From: an uncultured Clostridia bacterium
Lineage (GTDB): Bacteria; Bacillota; Clostridia; Oscillospirales; Acutalibacteraceae
Assembly (NCBI GenBank): GCA_947632385.1
Contig: CANRPD010000002.1
Coordinates: 1-64,000 of the forward strand
Direction: 5' to 3'
Length of the DNA stretch: 64,000 nt
The notes below the pieces were generated by a model, which was not told the DNA's origin, ran no database searches, and saw only the letters and a list, made by a program, of their open reading frames with translations. Shown here in pieces: positions 49,136 to 57,059 of the stretch (position 1 is its first letter; each line of letters begins with the position of its first letter). The translations under genes were made by a program, and so were the position numbers.

Positions 49136-49312
49136 ATGGCTGAGATTCGGCTCAAGGAAAACGAGTCCCTGGACAGTGCGCTTCGCCGCTTCAAAAAGCA
49201 GTGCGCCAGGGCCGGCGTTATCCAGGAGGTCCGCAAGAGAGAGGCGTATGAGAAGCCCTCTGTCAAGCGCAAGAAAAAGTCCGAGGCCGCCCGTAAGCGG
49301 AAGTATCGCTGA
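49136..49312 (+). CDS. rpsU: 30S ribosomal protein S21
   Basis: The 58-residue basic protein matches S21: [20 protein letters not shown] and a Lys/Arg-rich C-terminus ([15 protein letters not shown]). S21 helps the 30S subunit bind mRNA leaders. ATG 49136 follows gggaggga; an in-frame ATG at 49121 overlaps that site and is rejected. Confidence 0.96.
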   Translation: MAEIRLKENESLDSALRRFKKQCARAGVIQEVRKREAYEKPSVKRKKKSEAARKRKYR

Positions 49313-49337
49313 TGGACTGTCTACAGTTTGTACGTGA

Positions 49338-49356
49338 AGCGGGCGGCTCGCCCGCT
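49338..49356 (+). terminator. Terminator after rpsU
   Basis: AGCGGGCG-GCT-CGCCCGCT followed by TTATTTGTTTT. Confidence 0.8.
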
Positions 49357-49385
49357 TTATTTGTTTTCGAGGTAGGAGGGCAGGT

Positions 49386-49892
49386 ATGCCTTTGTTTCGC
49401 CCCACTGTTTTGAGGGATCGGGCTGTCCAGATCACCCCGGCGCTGTTGGAGCGTCTGGGCGTGCGGGCCCTTTTGCTGGATGTGGACAACACGATCGCCG
49501 CCTTTACCTCTCACGAGCCGCTGCCGGATACCGTGGCGTGGGCAAAGGATCTGGTCCAAAGAGGCTACCGGGTGGTGATCGTTTCCAACAATTTTCGAAA
49601 GCGGGTTTCCGCTCTGGCCGCCCAATTCGGTCTGGACTGGATCGGCTTTGCCATGAAGCCCTTTCCCCACGGATATCTCCGGGCCCGGCGGATGCTGAAG
49701 GTCCCCTGCCGGGAGTGTGCCATCGTGGGGGATCAGATTTTTACCGATGTGGTGGGCGCGAATCTTTGTGGTATGAAGTCTGTGCTCTTAAAGCCCATTG
49801 AACTGGAGGAAGGCATTTCCTTTCGGATCAGGCGCTTTTTTGAGCGCGGATTGCGGAAAAAATATGAGCGTGAAAGGAAGAATGCATTATGA
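49386..49892 (+). CDS. yqeG: YqeG-type HAD phosphatase
   Basis: The 168-residue HAD IIIA protein has motif I LLLDVDNTIAAF (nucleophile Asp), motif II VVIVSNNF, and motif III/IV VGDQIFTDVVGAN. The YqeG family is related to phosphatidylglycerophosphate phosphatases of mitochondria and chloroplasts; the substrate in Firmicutes is not settled. Its stop overlaps the next ATG by 4 bp. Confidence 0.9.
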   Translation: MPLFRPTVLRDRAVQITPALLERLGVRALLLDVDNTIAAFTSHEPLPDTVAWAKDLVQRGYRVVIVSNNFRKRVSALAAQFGLDWIGFAMKPFPHGYLRARRMLKVPCRECAIVGDQIFTDVVGANLCGMKSVLLKPIELEEGISFRIRRFFERGLRKKYERERKNAL

Positions 49893-50968
49893 AAAACCCT
49901 GTTGAACGTCTGATCGAAGGCCTGCTGAAAAACGATCCCCACAAGGCAGCGCTGATCTGCTCGCCCCAGAACCGCCGGTATTTCACCCAGTTCCCGTCTT
50001 CTGCGGGGATCCTGCTGGTGACGGCTGCGGGGGCCTATCTGCTGCTGGATTCCCGCTATGCGGAGGCCGGCGGAAAGAAGGCCCAGTACTGCCAGGTCTC
50101 CGGATATACCAATCTGTCGGAGAAATTCGGCGAGATCATCCGGGCACAGGGCATCCAACAGATCTACATGGAGACCATGCGGATGACGGTGGCAGAGGCG
50201 CGCCGGTTTGAGGCGATCTTCCAGGAGCATGGGGCAGAGGGCGTTCTGGATGACTCTCTGGACAGCGCCATCCGTGTGCAGCGCATGGTGAAATCTCCCG
50301 AAGAGATCGCGAAGATGGAGGCCGCCCAGGCCATTACCGACGCCGCCTTCGACCACATCCTGGGGTACATCCGGGAGGGCGTCACCGAGCGCGAAATTGC
50401 CCTGGAGATCGAATTCTTCATGCGCCGGCAGGGTGCGGAAGGACTTGCCTTCCCGTCCATCGTCGCTGCGGGGCCTCAGGGCTCTCAGCCCCATGCGGTG
50501 CCCTCTGAGTACCCGATTCAGAAGGGCGATATGATCACGATGGATACGGGTGCGAAACTGGACGGCTACAATTCCGACATGACCCGCACGGTGGCGCTGG
50601 GCAAGCTCTCCGACGACAAGCGACATGTATACGAGACGGTGCTCAAGGCACACGTAGAAGCAATGAAGGTCGTGCGGCCCGGTGTGATCTGCAAGAGCGT
50701 GGACAAGGTCGCCCGGGATATCATCGACGCGGAGTACCCCGGGACCTTCGGCCACACCCTGGGCCACGGCGTGGGCCTGGATGTCCATGAATGGCCCGGC
50801 TTCTCCACACGGGACGAGACCCCCTGCGAGCCCGGCATGGTCATCACCGACGAGCCCGGGATCTATCTGCCCGGCCAGTGCGGTGTGCGCATTGAGGACA
50901 TGGTGCTGGTCACGGAAGACGGTTACCGCAGCCTGACCCATTCCCCGAAGGAACTGATCGAACTCTAA
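49889..50968 (+). CDS. Aminopeptidase P family (Xaa-Pro peptidase, M24B)
   Basis: The 359-residue product has a creatinase-like N-domain and an M24 metallopeptidase pita-bread C-domain. Metal ligands are visible in ITMDTGAKLDGYNSDMTRT (two Asp), GHTLGHGVGLDVHE (His), MVITDEPGIY (Glu) and GVRIEDMVLV (Glu). It releases N-terminal residues before proline. It is translated coupled to yqeG and followed by efp with its own promoter, an order common in Firmicutes and perhaps linked to proline-rich peptides. Confidence 0.94.
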   Translation: MKNPVERLIEGLLKNDPHKAALICSPQNRRYFTQFPSSAGILLVTAAGAYLLLDSRYAEAGGKKAQYCQVSGYTNLSEKFGEIIRAQGIQQIYMETMRMTVAEARRFEAIFQEHGAEGVLDDSLDSAIRVQRMVKSPEEIAKMEAAQAITDAAFDHILGYIREGVTEREIALEIEFFMRRQGAEGLAFPSIVAAGPQGSQPHAVPSEYPIQKGDMITMDTGAKLDGYNSDMTRTVALGKLSDDKRHVYETVLKAHVEAMKVVRPGVICKSVDKVARDIIDAEYPGTFGHTLGHGVGLDVHEWPGFSTRDETPCEPGMVITDEPGIYLPGQCGVRIEDMVLVTEDGYRSLTHSPKELIEL

Positions 50969-51011
50969 TAGCCCGAAAGAAACGGTTTTTTCAGATTTCC
51001 GGGAAAAAGCC

Positions 51012-51040
51012 TTGAAAAAAAGGGACTGATAGGGTATAAT
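51012..51040 (+). promoter_or_regulatory. efp promoter
   Basis: TTGAAA (51012-51017) and TATAAT (51035-51040) with a 17-bp spacer. Confidence 0.85.
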
Positions 51041-51096
51041 GGGCCCATGCTAAGTTTCGGATTTATTTCAGCGTATATTTTTGGAGGTCATTTTCT

Positions 51097-51654
51097 ATGG
51101 TAACCGCAGGCGATTTCAGAAACGGCGTCACCTTTGAGATGGACGGCAGCGTGTACTCCATCATCGAGTTTCAGCACGTCAAGCCGGGCAAGGGCGCGGC
51201 GTTTGTCCGCACCAAGATCCGCAACGTGCTCACCGGAGCCGTGACGGAGAAGACGTTCAACCCCAATGACAAGTATCCCACCGCGTATATCGAGCGGAAG
51301 GACATGCAGTATCTGTATTCCGACGGCGAGCTCTATTACTTCATGGACAACGAGACGTATGAGCAGACGCCCATCAACTCCAGCATCCTGGGCGACAACT
51401 TCAAGTTCGTCAAAGAGAATATGGAATGCAAGGTCCTGTCCTATAAGGGCAATGTCTTTGGCGTGGAGCCGCCCAACTTCGTGGAGCTCCAGGTCACGGC
51501 CACCGAGCCGGGCGTCAAGGGCGACACCGCCACCAATACCCTGAAGCCTGCTACCCTGGAGACCGGCGCCACCATCCGCGTGCCGCTGTTCATCAATGAG
51601 GGCGAGATGATCCGCATCGACACCCGCACCGGTGAGTACATGGAGCGCGCTTAA
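51097..51654 (+). CDS. efp: Elongation factor P
   Basis: The 185-residue protein rescues ribosomes stalled at polyproline. Domain I contains the exposed loop KPGKGAAF with Lys32 at the tip, the residue that carries the modification in other bacteria. OB domains II and III follow, ending [17 protein letters not shown]. ttggaggtc precedes the ATG. It is followed by an acidic Zn-ribbon protein. Confidence 0.98.
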   Translation: MVTAGDFRNGVTFEMDGSVYSIIEFQHVKPGKGAAFVRTKIRNVLTGAVTEKTFNPNDKYPTAYIERKDMQYLYSDGELYYFMDNETYEQTPINSSILGDNFKFVKENMECKVLSYKGNVFGVEPPNFVELQVTATEPGVKGDTATNTLKPATLETGATIRVPLFINEGEMIRIDTRTGEYMERA

Positions 51655-51693
51655 AGCGCCTGCCTGTTCCCCACGTATTGAAGGAGGATCGAT

Positions 51694-52158
51694 ATGACGA
51701 ATTCCGAACGCGCGTCCTATATCCGCGGCCTGATGGAAGGGCTCCAGCTGGACCCGGATGCCAAAGAGACCAAAGTTTTAAATGCCATCATCGATTTGCT
51801 GGATGACCTGTGCAATTCCATCGAAGAGCTGGAAGACGGCTTCGGCGAGCTGTCCGAGCAGGTGGATGAGATCGATGAGGATCTGGGCGATCTGGAAGAA
51901 TCCTATTACGGTGACGACGAAGAGGATGAGGACGCCTGCGGCTGCGGACACTGCCATCACCATCATCACGACGAAGACGCCGAGTTCGAAGTGACCTGCC
52001 CCAGCTGCGGCGAAGCGATCACCCTGACCGACGAGATGCTCTCCGAAGGCGGGATCACCTGCCCCCACTGCGGCGAGACGCTTGAGTTCGACTTCGACGA
52101 AGACGACGCAGACGAGGATGATTGCTGCTGCTGCGAAGACAAGAAAGACGAGGAGTGA
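51694..52158 (+). CDS. CD1247-type acidic zinc-ribbon protein
   Basis: The 154-residue product resembles the clostridial CD1247 N-terminal domain family: a helical first ~70 residues (SYIRGLMEGLQLDPDAKETK, then an acidic coiled-coil-like EELEDGFGELSEQ). It is followed by a His cluster (CGHCHHHHHDED), a four-Cys zinc ribbon (CPSCGE and CPHCGE) and a tail with four adjacent Cys. Function is unknown; metal binding is likely from the residues. It lies 39 bp after efp and ends at a strong terminator. Confidence 0.85.
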   Translation: MTNSERASYIRGLMEGLQLDPDAKETKVLNAIIDLLDDLCNSIEELEDGFGELSEQVDEIDEDLGDLEESYYGDDEEDEDACGCGHCHHHHHDEDAEFEVTCPSCGEAITLTDEMLSEGGITCPHCGETLEFDFDEDDADEDDCCCCEDKKDEE

Positions 52159-52178
52159 TCTCTCCGCAGAAACCGTTT

Positions 52179-52208
52179 TGTCCCCGGGGAAACTCGGGGA
52201 CATTTTTT
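52179..52208 (+). terminator. Terminator of the efp operon
   Basis: TGTCCCCG (52179-52186) pairs with CGGGGACA (52195-52202), followed by TTTTTT. Confidence 0.95.
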
Positions 52209-52314
52209 GCATTCGTTCGGTTCTCGCGGCTTTTTTTACGAAAAATACCACCATTCTCCATATCTTGTGTTTTTTTTTGAAGAATCAACCAGAATATGTG
52301 GTTCCGTTCCTTTT

Positions 52315-52348
52315 TTCGACAAAAACTGAAGAGCGTTTGTGGTACAAT
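52315..52348 (+). promoter_or_regulatory. Candidate Spo0A-dependent promoter antisense to spo0A
   Basis: TTCGACA (52315-52321) is the complement of a perfect 0A box TGTCGAA. After exactly 21 bp comes TACAAT (52343-52348). This is the same geometry as upstream of spoIIE. It points toward the 3' end of spo0A; no gene lies downstream on this strand. Confidence 0.4.
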
Positions 52349-52371
52349 CTCCCTGTGACAAGGGGAGAGAC

Positions 52372-52412
52372 GAAACAGGCTCCCGGCGTGGCAAGCACCG
52401 GGAGCCTGTTTC
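52372..52412 (-). terminator. spo0A terminator hairpin
   Basis: A perfect 15-bp stem (52372-52386 with 52398-52412). On the minus strand it is followed by cgtctctccc, so the T-run is poor, but the stem is strong. Confidence 0.7.
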
Positions 52413-52424
52413 AAGTTAGGGTCG

Positions 52425-53186
52425 TTATGACGCATGGGTGATCTGTAAGGACAGCTTGTCAGCGATCATGGCGATGAACTCACTGTTGGTGGGCTTTCCC
52501 CGGGTGTTGTGGATGGTGTATCCGAAGTAGGAGTTGAGCACGTCCACATCGCCCCGGTCCCAGGCTACCTCAATGGCGTGGCGAATGGCGCGTTCCACCC
52601 GGGAACTGGTGGTATTGTAGCGCTTTGCCACGCCGGGGTAGAGCTGTTTCGTCACCGCATTGATGATGTCCGGATCCTCCACTGCCATCATGATGGAGTC
52701 CCGCAGATAGTGATATCCCTTGATGTGCGCCGGTACCCCGATCTGGTGCAGAATCTCCGTGATCTCCTGCCGGATCCCGACAGGAGTGGGAGGGGTTGCA
52801 ATCTGATCCCGAAGGGCATACAGCGAGAACATCCGGTCGATCATCTCCTCTTTGTTGAAGGGGGACAGGGCAAAGTACGTCGCACCGGCGCTCACCATCT
52901 CCCGTTCCAGGATGGGCGTGGTGTACGACGCCGCGACTATGTACAGCGGCCCCTTGCCCACCACAGGCGGAGCCACTGCGTGCATCACACCGATGGCATC
53001 CAACCCGGGCATGAACAGTTCCATCAACACGATCTGCGGATCCTTTTCTTGGATCGCTTTGACCAGCTCCAGCCCGTCTCTGGGGAGCAGAGTGACCTCT
53101 GCTCCCTTTTGACGCAGCTTTGCCAGGGCTTCCCGGTTCCATTCGCCGTCTTCCGAACTAATAATGACCTTTACCACTTTTTCCAT
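52425..53186 (-). CDS. spo0A: Stage 0 sporulation protein A with degenerate receiver
   Basis: The 253-residue product is the master regulator of sporulation. The C-terminal DNA-binding domain is highly conserved ([17 protein letters not shown], [34 protein letters not shown]). The N-terminal receiver aligns with Bacillus Spo0A, but the active-site residues are changed: the phosphorylated Asp56 is Glu56 (LMELFMP), Asp10/Asp11 are Ser/Glu, the switch Thr is Ala, and the conserved Lys is Ser108 (ALSPFN). Phosphorelay control is therefore unlikely in the usual form. ATG 53186 follows aggaggtttgag. It lies downstream of spoIVB, the usual order. Confidence 0.95.
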   Translation of the reverse strand: MEKVVKVIISSEDGEWNREALAKLRQKGAEVTLLPRDGLELVKAIQEKDPQIVLMELFMPGLDAIGVMHAVAPPVVGKGPLYIVAASYTTPILEREMVSAGATYFALSPFNKEEMIDRMFSLYALRDQIATPPTPVGIRQEITEILHQIGVPAHIKGYHYLRDSIMMAVEDPDIINAVTKQLYPGVAKRYNTTSSRVERAIRHAIEVAWDRGDVDVLNSYFGYTIHNTRGKPTNSEFIAMIADKLSLQITHAS

Positions 53187-53220
53187 CTCAAACCTCCTGT
53201 TCGGTGTAAAATGTGAATAA

Positions 53221-53249
53221 ATCTTACCATAAGTTGCACCGCTTTGCAA
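53221..53249 (-). promoter_or_regulatory. spo0A promoter
   Basis: On the minus strand TTGCAA (53244-53249) and TAAGAT (53221-53226) with a 17-bp spacer. Confidence 0.65.
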
Positions 53250-53291
53250 GGGGTTTTCATGAAAAAATTGGAAAAATTTCTTTGGAGAATT

Positions 53292-53344
53292 TGGCGAATT
53301 CAATGGGAAAAACAACAAAAATGGTGTTCTGACTTACTTCGACA
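53292..53344 (-). promoter_or_regulatory. Two Spo0A boxes upstream of spo0A
   Basis: TGGCGAA at 53292-53298 (plus strand) and TGTCGAA at 53338-53344 (minus strand) both fit the 0A box TGNCGAA exactly. The second overlaps the last codons of spoIVB. They suggest autoregulation of spo0A. Confidence 0.55.
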
Positions 53345-54467
53345 TACTAGATATTGTGCATTCTCGGCACATTGTCTCGGCAAAGATCCCATATCCCCGG
53401 GTGGGATCTTTGGTAAAAACATGGGTCACTGCACCGGCCAGCTTTCCATCCTGGAGGATGGGACAGCCGCTCATGCCCTGAACGATGCCTCCGGTGCGCT
53501 CCAGCAGGACCGGATCCGTGACCCGTACCACCAGGTTTCGGGTCTGCTCGTCCCTGCGGCCGATCTCTTCGATCTCTGCTTCGTAGAAAGCGGGTCCGCT
53601 GTCGTCCAGCGTCACCATCAGCTGAGCGGCCCCCTCATGCACCTTATCTCGGGAGAGCACCTCCAGGGCTTCGCCAGCGGGGATCTCCCACAACTGTCCG
53701 TACACACCGGTCTCGTTGTTGGCGCTGAGGGTGCCCAGAGCTTCCTCCGAGGAAAAGTATCCGCGCAGCTGTCCCGGTTCATCGCGCTGGCCCTTGATGA
53801 TTCCACACAAGGTGATGGGCGCCGGTTCTCCGCTTTTCAGACTGATGACCCCGCCCGCATCCATGTCACAGATCCCGTGTCCCAGGCCGGCAAAGGCCCC
53901 GGTCTCCGGATCGCAAAAGGTCAGAGTGCCGATCCCCGCGGCGCTGTCCCGGATCCACATCCCGGTCTTAAAGCTCCCTTCCGAGACCACCGGCGTCACG
54001 GTCGCTTGAAACGTCTTTTCCTCCCGCCGCAGCGTCAGGACCACCGGGTCTCCGGCGCTCTGGCCGATGATCCTGGCCACATCGGCGTTGTGGAGAAGCT
54101 CCTGACCGTTGGCCTCCAACAGATAATCTCCCGGTCGGATGCCGCTGTCCTTGGCCGGACACACAGGCCCCGACGCCGTATAAACCTCAGAAAGAGAGGC
54201 AACAATAACCCCATCGGAGAAGAGCTTGATGCCAAAGGCGGTGCCCAGGGGGATCACGTGATAGAGCGAGCTGCTTTCCGCTTCTGCAGCTGCCGGGGCG
54301 GCCTGCGCCTGCCCAGCCCGGTTGAAGGCCGAGGCCTCCACCCAACGGTCCTCCGGCGGCCAGATCCCAACATAGCCCAACATGAGGACAGCCGCAGTGC
54401 CCACGCTCAGCGCAAAGATCTTCAGGCTTTTGCATAAGGTCGCTCTTTGGATTTTGATTTTTTTCAA
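53334..54467 (-). CDS. spoIVB: Stage IV sporulation protein B (S55 peptidase)
   Basis: The ~377-residue product has an N-terminal membrane helix, a PDZ domain (IRPGDYLLEANGQELLHNAD) and a SpoIVB serine peptidase domain. His is in GLGHGICDMD and the catalytic Ser in VQGMSGCPILQDGK. SpoIVB is secreted from the forespore and triggers sigma-K activation by cutting SpoIVFA. Start is probably TTG 54467 with ggaaggtg upstream; GTG 54476 in frame is an alternative. spo0A follows. Confidence 0.93.
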   Translation of the reverse strand: MKKIKIQRATLCKSLKIFALSVGTAAVLMLGYVGIWPPEDRWVEASAFNRAGQAQAAPAAAEAESSSLYHVIPLGTAFGIKLFSDGVIVASLSEVYTASGPVCPAKDSGIRPGDYLLEANGQELLHNADVARIIGQSAGDPVVLTLRREEKTFQATVTPVVSEGSFKTGMWIRDSAAGIGTLTFCDPETGAFAGLGHGICDMDAGGVISLKSGEPAPITLCGIIKGQRDEPGQLRGYFSSEEALGTLSANNETGVYGQLWEIPAGEALEVLSRDKVHEGAAQLMVTLDDSGPAFYEAEIEEIGRRDEQTRNLVVRVTDPVLLERTGGIVQGMSGCPILQDGKLAGAVTHVFTKDPTRGYGIFAETMCRECTISSMSK

Positions 54468-54924
54468 ATGCTTCACCTTCCTTTGGGACAAAATAAAAGC
54501 ATGGCTTTCGGTCCCGCTTTTACTTTGCCACCCGAGGCGAAAAAAATTTTTGCAAAGAATAACGTCCCTGCCAAAATGTGCAGGGACGCTTTCTATGGGA
54601 TTGCGAGTGATGAGATCTATGTCAAAACCGCCTGGAAATCTTTCCGAAAGCGGGAGCTTTTGGTCTGTCCTTCCGCCGGACATTGGCAATGAATCGGCTG
54701 TCGCCGCTTCGGCCCGGCGGAAGGAACAGTGAGAGGAAGAAGTGCACTTGATGAAAAGATGCTTCCGTTGCGTTGTTCTTACTGTACTGCTCATTTATGA
54801 AGTCCTCGTGAGAAATTTATGAAGAATTTGTTAATTTGCGTGTGCGAAACCCATCGAAAATGGAAGATTTGACGAATCCGGTTGAAGAGGCTTGGAAAAA
54901 ACCCCGGGGAAAGCCGGGTTTGGG
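54468..54924. other. Gene-free stretch with two inverted repeats
   Basis: No convincing gene is seen. CGTCCCTGC/GCAGGGACG (54563-54571 with 54580-54588) and a perfect 12-bp inverted repeat TCCTTCCGCCGG/CCGGCGGAAGGA (54668-54679 with 54714-54725) stand out. The spoIVB promoter must lie in this stretch but is not recognisable as sigma-A type. A short direct repeat atttatgaag occurs near 54795 and 54818. Confidence 0.5.
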
Positions 54925-54953
54925 TTGAAACCTCCGGCAATTTGTGCTATACT
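54925..54953 (+). promoter_or_regulatory. Promoter of the ATPase-oxidoreductase operon
   Basis: TTGAAA (54925-54930) and TATACT (54948-54953) with a 17-bp spacer, preceded by an AACCC/GGGTT hairpin (54898-54920). Confidence 0.8.
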
Positions 54954-54989
54954 GACCTTTAAGTATCGGAAAAGGGAGGAAGAGCTTCT

Positions 54990-55652
54990 ATGGGACCGGG
55001 TCCGCGCATTACGGTGATCTGCGGCCACTATGGCTGCGGCAAGACCAATCTGGCGCTGAATCTGGCGCTGGAAGCAGCGCAGACCGGTGAGACGGTGACC
55101 CTGGCAGACCTGGACGTGGTCAATCCGTACTTTCGCTCCTCTGAATATGGCCCTCTGCTGGAGAGCCATGGGATCCGGCTCATTGCGCCGGTCTTTGCGG
55201 GAACGACTTTGGATACGCCCACCCTGTCCGCCGCACTGTATTCCATTTTTGAGGACTCTGCCGGACGGGTGTGGATCGATGCCGGAGGGGACGATGTGGG
55301 AGCCACCGCACTGGGTGGACTGTCAGCAGGACTGAAAGCGGCAGGCTATGAGATGCTCTATGTCATCAACCGCTACCGGGTGCTCTCCCAGACCCCGGAG
55401 GAAGCAGCTTCCCTGTTGCGGGAGATCGAATCGGCTTCCCGGCTGAAGGCCACCGCGCTGGTCAACAATTCCAACCTGGGGGTGGAGACCCGCCGGGAGG
55501 CCCTGTTGGAGGCGCTCCCCTTTGCCCAGGAGACCGCCCGGCTGACCGGGCTGCCTCTGCTCTGGTCCACCGCCCCGGATTTCGTCGATCTGGGCGCGGA
55601 TGCGGACCGGTTCAAAACGGTGCGAAGACTGGTCCGTTTCCCTTGGGAATGA
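54990..55652 (+). CDS. MinD/CobQ-like P-loop ATPase
   Basis: The 220-residue product has a Walker A ICGHYGCGKTNLALNLAL (deviant Walker type), VTLADLDVVNPYFRS and IDAGGDD, as in MinD/ParA/ArsA-like ATPases. It is placed directly before genes of the 2-oxoacid:ferredoxin oxidoreductase, so it may help assemble or regulate that complex; this is an inference. gggaggaag precedes the ATG. Confidence 0.8.
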   Translation: MGPGPRITVICGHYGCGKTNLALNLALEAAQTGETVTLADLDVVNPYFRSSEYGPLLESHGIRLIAPVFAGTTLDTPTLSAALYSIFEDSAGRVWIDAGGDDVGATALGGLSAGLKAAGYEMLYVINRYRVLSQTPEEAASLLREIESASRLKATALVNNSNLGVETRREALLEALPFAQETARLTGLPLLWSTAPDFVDLGADADRFKTVRRLVRFPWE

Positions 55653-55698
55653 TCCCGGGATAGGATGTTCGATTTTGGTCAAAAAGGAAGGAATGGAT

Positions 55699-55905
55699 AT
55701 GGCGAAGATCATTGTAGACGAGTTGGTTTGTAAGGGCTGCTCCATGTGTGTGCACGCCTGTCCGTTGGGGCTGATCGCCCTGGCTCAAGAGGTGCTCAAC
55801 GCAAAGGGGTATCATCCTGCCCGGCTGATGGAGCCGGAAAAATGTGTGGGCTGCGCTGCCTGCGCCACCATGTGTCCGGATACCGCCATCACGGTGGAGC
55901 GCTGA
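55699..55905 (+). CDS. vorD: 2-oxoacid:ferredoxin oxidoreductase, ferredoxin-like subunit
   Basis: The 68-residue product carries two [4Fe-4S] motifs, CKGCSMCVHACP and CVGCAACATMCP. It is the electron-transfer subunit of the complex encoded next. ATG 55699 is preferred to ATG 55693 because the ggaagg site is too close to the latter. Whether the enzyme prefers 2-oxoisovalerate (Vor) or 2-oxoglutarate (Kor) cannot be told. Confidence 0.88.
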   Translation: MAKIIVDELVCKGCSMCVHACPLGLIALAQEVLNAKGYHPARLMEPEKCVGCAACATMCPDTAITVER

Positions 55906-55937
55906 GCCCCGGTCCAACACGAAAAGGAGTGGTAAAA

Positions 55938-56996
55938 ATGGCTGAAAAGGTTTTGATGAAGGGTAACGAGGCCCTGGCGGAGGCCGCCATTCGGGCGGGC
56001 TGCCACCATTTCTTCGGATATCCCATCACGCCCCAGACGGAGCTGGCGGCCTATATGGCCAAGCGGATGCCCCAGGTGGGGGGTACATATCTGCAGGCGG
56101 AGAGCGAGCTCGCCGCCGTCAACATGGTCCTGGGTGCGGCGTCCGCCGGCGTGCGCGCCATGACGTCCTCCTCCTCTCCTGGGGTGAGCCTCAAGGGCGA
56201 GGGTATCTCCTATATGGCCGGTTCCGATCTCCCCGCGCTGATCATCAATGTCCAACGGGGCGGCCCGGGCCTGGGGGGCATCCAGCCCTCTCAGGCGGAT
56301 TATTGGCAGGCCACCAAAGCCGGCGGCCACGGGGATTTCCAGGTGCTGGTGTTCGCGCCCTCCACGGTCCAGGAGATGGTGGATCTGGTCAGCGACGCCT
56401 TCGACACCGCAGACAAATACCGCATGCCCGCCATGATTTTGGCAGACGGCATGCTTGGCCAGATGATGGAGCCTGTGGTGCTGCCGGAGGTTGGGGAAAA
56501 GCGCCCGGTGGAAAAGCCCTGGGCGGCCAACGGCCATCAGGATCGGCGTTTCCACAATGTGATCAATTCCCTGTACCTGACGCCGGAAAAGCTGGAGGAT
56601 CTGGTGCTGGCCCGATATGAGCGGTACAAAGTGATCGAGGCCACCGAACAGCGGGCCGAGGAGTACCTCACTGAGGATGCCGAGCTGGTGGTTGTGGCCT
56701 ATGGGGCCTCTGCCCGGGTGGCCCGCAGCGCGGTGAACAAGGCCCGGGAGCAGGGCAAAAAGGTGGGGCTCATCCGGCCCATCACCCTGTGGCCCTTCCC
56801 AAAGGATACCCTGAAGGCGGCTGCGGCCCATGTCCGGAAAATGCTCACGGTGGAAATGAGCATGGGTCAGATGGTTGACGACGTGCGTCTGGCGGTGGAA
56901 TGCGCGATCCCGGTGGAGTTCTTTGGCCGCACGGGCGGGATCATTCCCACCCCTGCAGAAGTGCTGGGACAGATCGACCGGATGTTGACGGAATAA
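55938..56996 (+). CDS. vorB: 2-oxoacid:ferredoxin oxidoreductase, alpha subunit
   Basis: The 352-residue product is the alpha (pyrimidine-binding and transketolase-C) subunit. Characteristic parts are HHFFGYPITPQTELAAYMA near the start, SSSSPGVSLKGEGISYMAGS and NVQRGGPGLGGIQPSQADY. The C-terminal domain has VVVAYGASARVARSAV. With the beta and gamma subunits it oxidatively decarboxylates branched-chain or other 2-oxoacids to acyl-CoA, reducing ferredoxin. aaggagt precedes the ATG. Confidence 0.92.
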   Translation: MAEKVLMKGNEALAEAAIRAGCHHFFGYPITPQTELAAYMAKRMPQVGGTYLQAESELAAVNMVLGAASAGVRAMTSSSSPGVSLKGEGISYMAGSDLPALIINVQRGGPGLGGIQPSQADYWQATKAGGHGDFQVLVFAPSTVQEMVDLVSDAFDTADKYRMPAMILADGMLGQMMEPVVLPEVGEKRPVEKPWAANGHQDRRFHNVINSLYLTPEKLEDLVLARYERYKVIEATEQRAEEYLTEDAELVVVAYGASARVARSAVNKAREQGKKVGLIRPITLWPFPKDTLKAAAAHVRKMLTVEMSMGQMVDDVRLAVECAIPVEFFGRTGGIIPTPAEVLGQIDRMLTE

Positions 56997-57059
56997 ATGG
57001 CAATATAAGGCCCAAAACGGCCCGCTGGCGGCCGTGTATGGGACAGAAAGGAACTCCCT

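Noticed and set aside
54447..54692. 81-codon plus-strand frame upstream of the ATPase
   Set aside because: No ribosome-binding site and it crosses the inverted repeats; composition looks non-coding.
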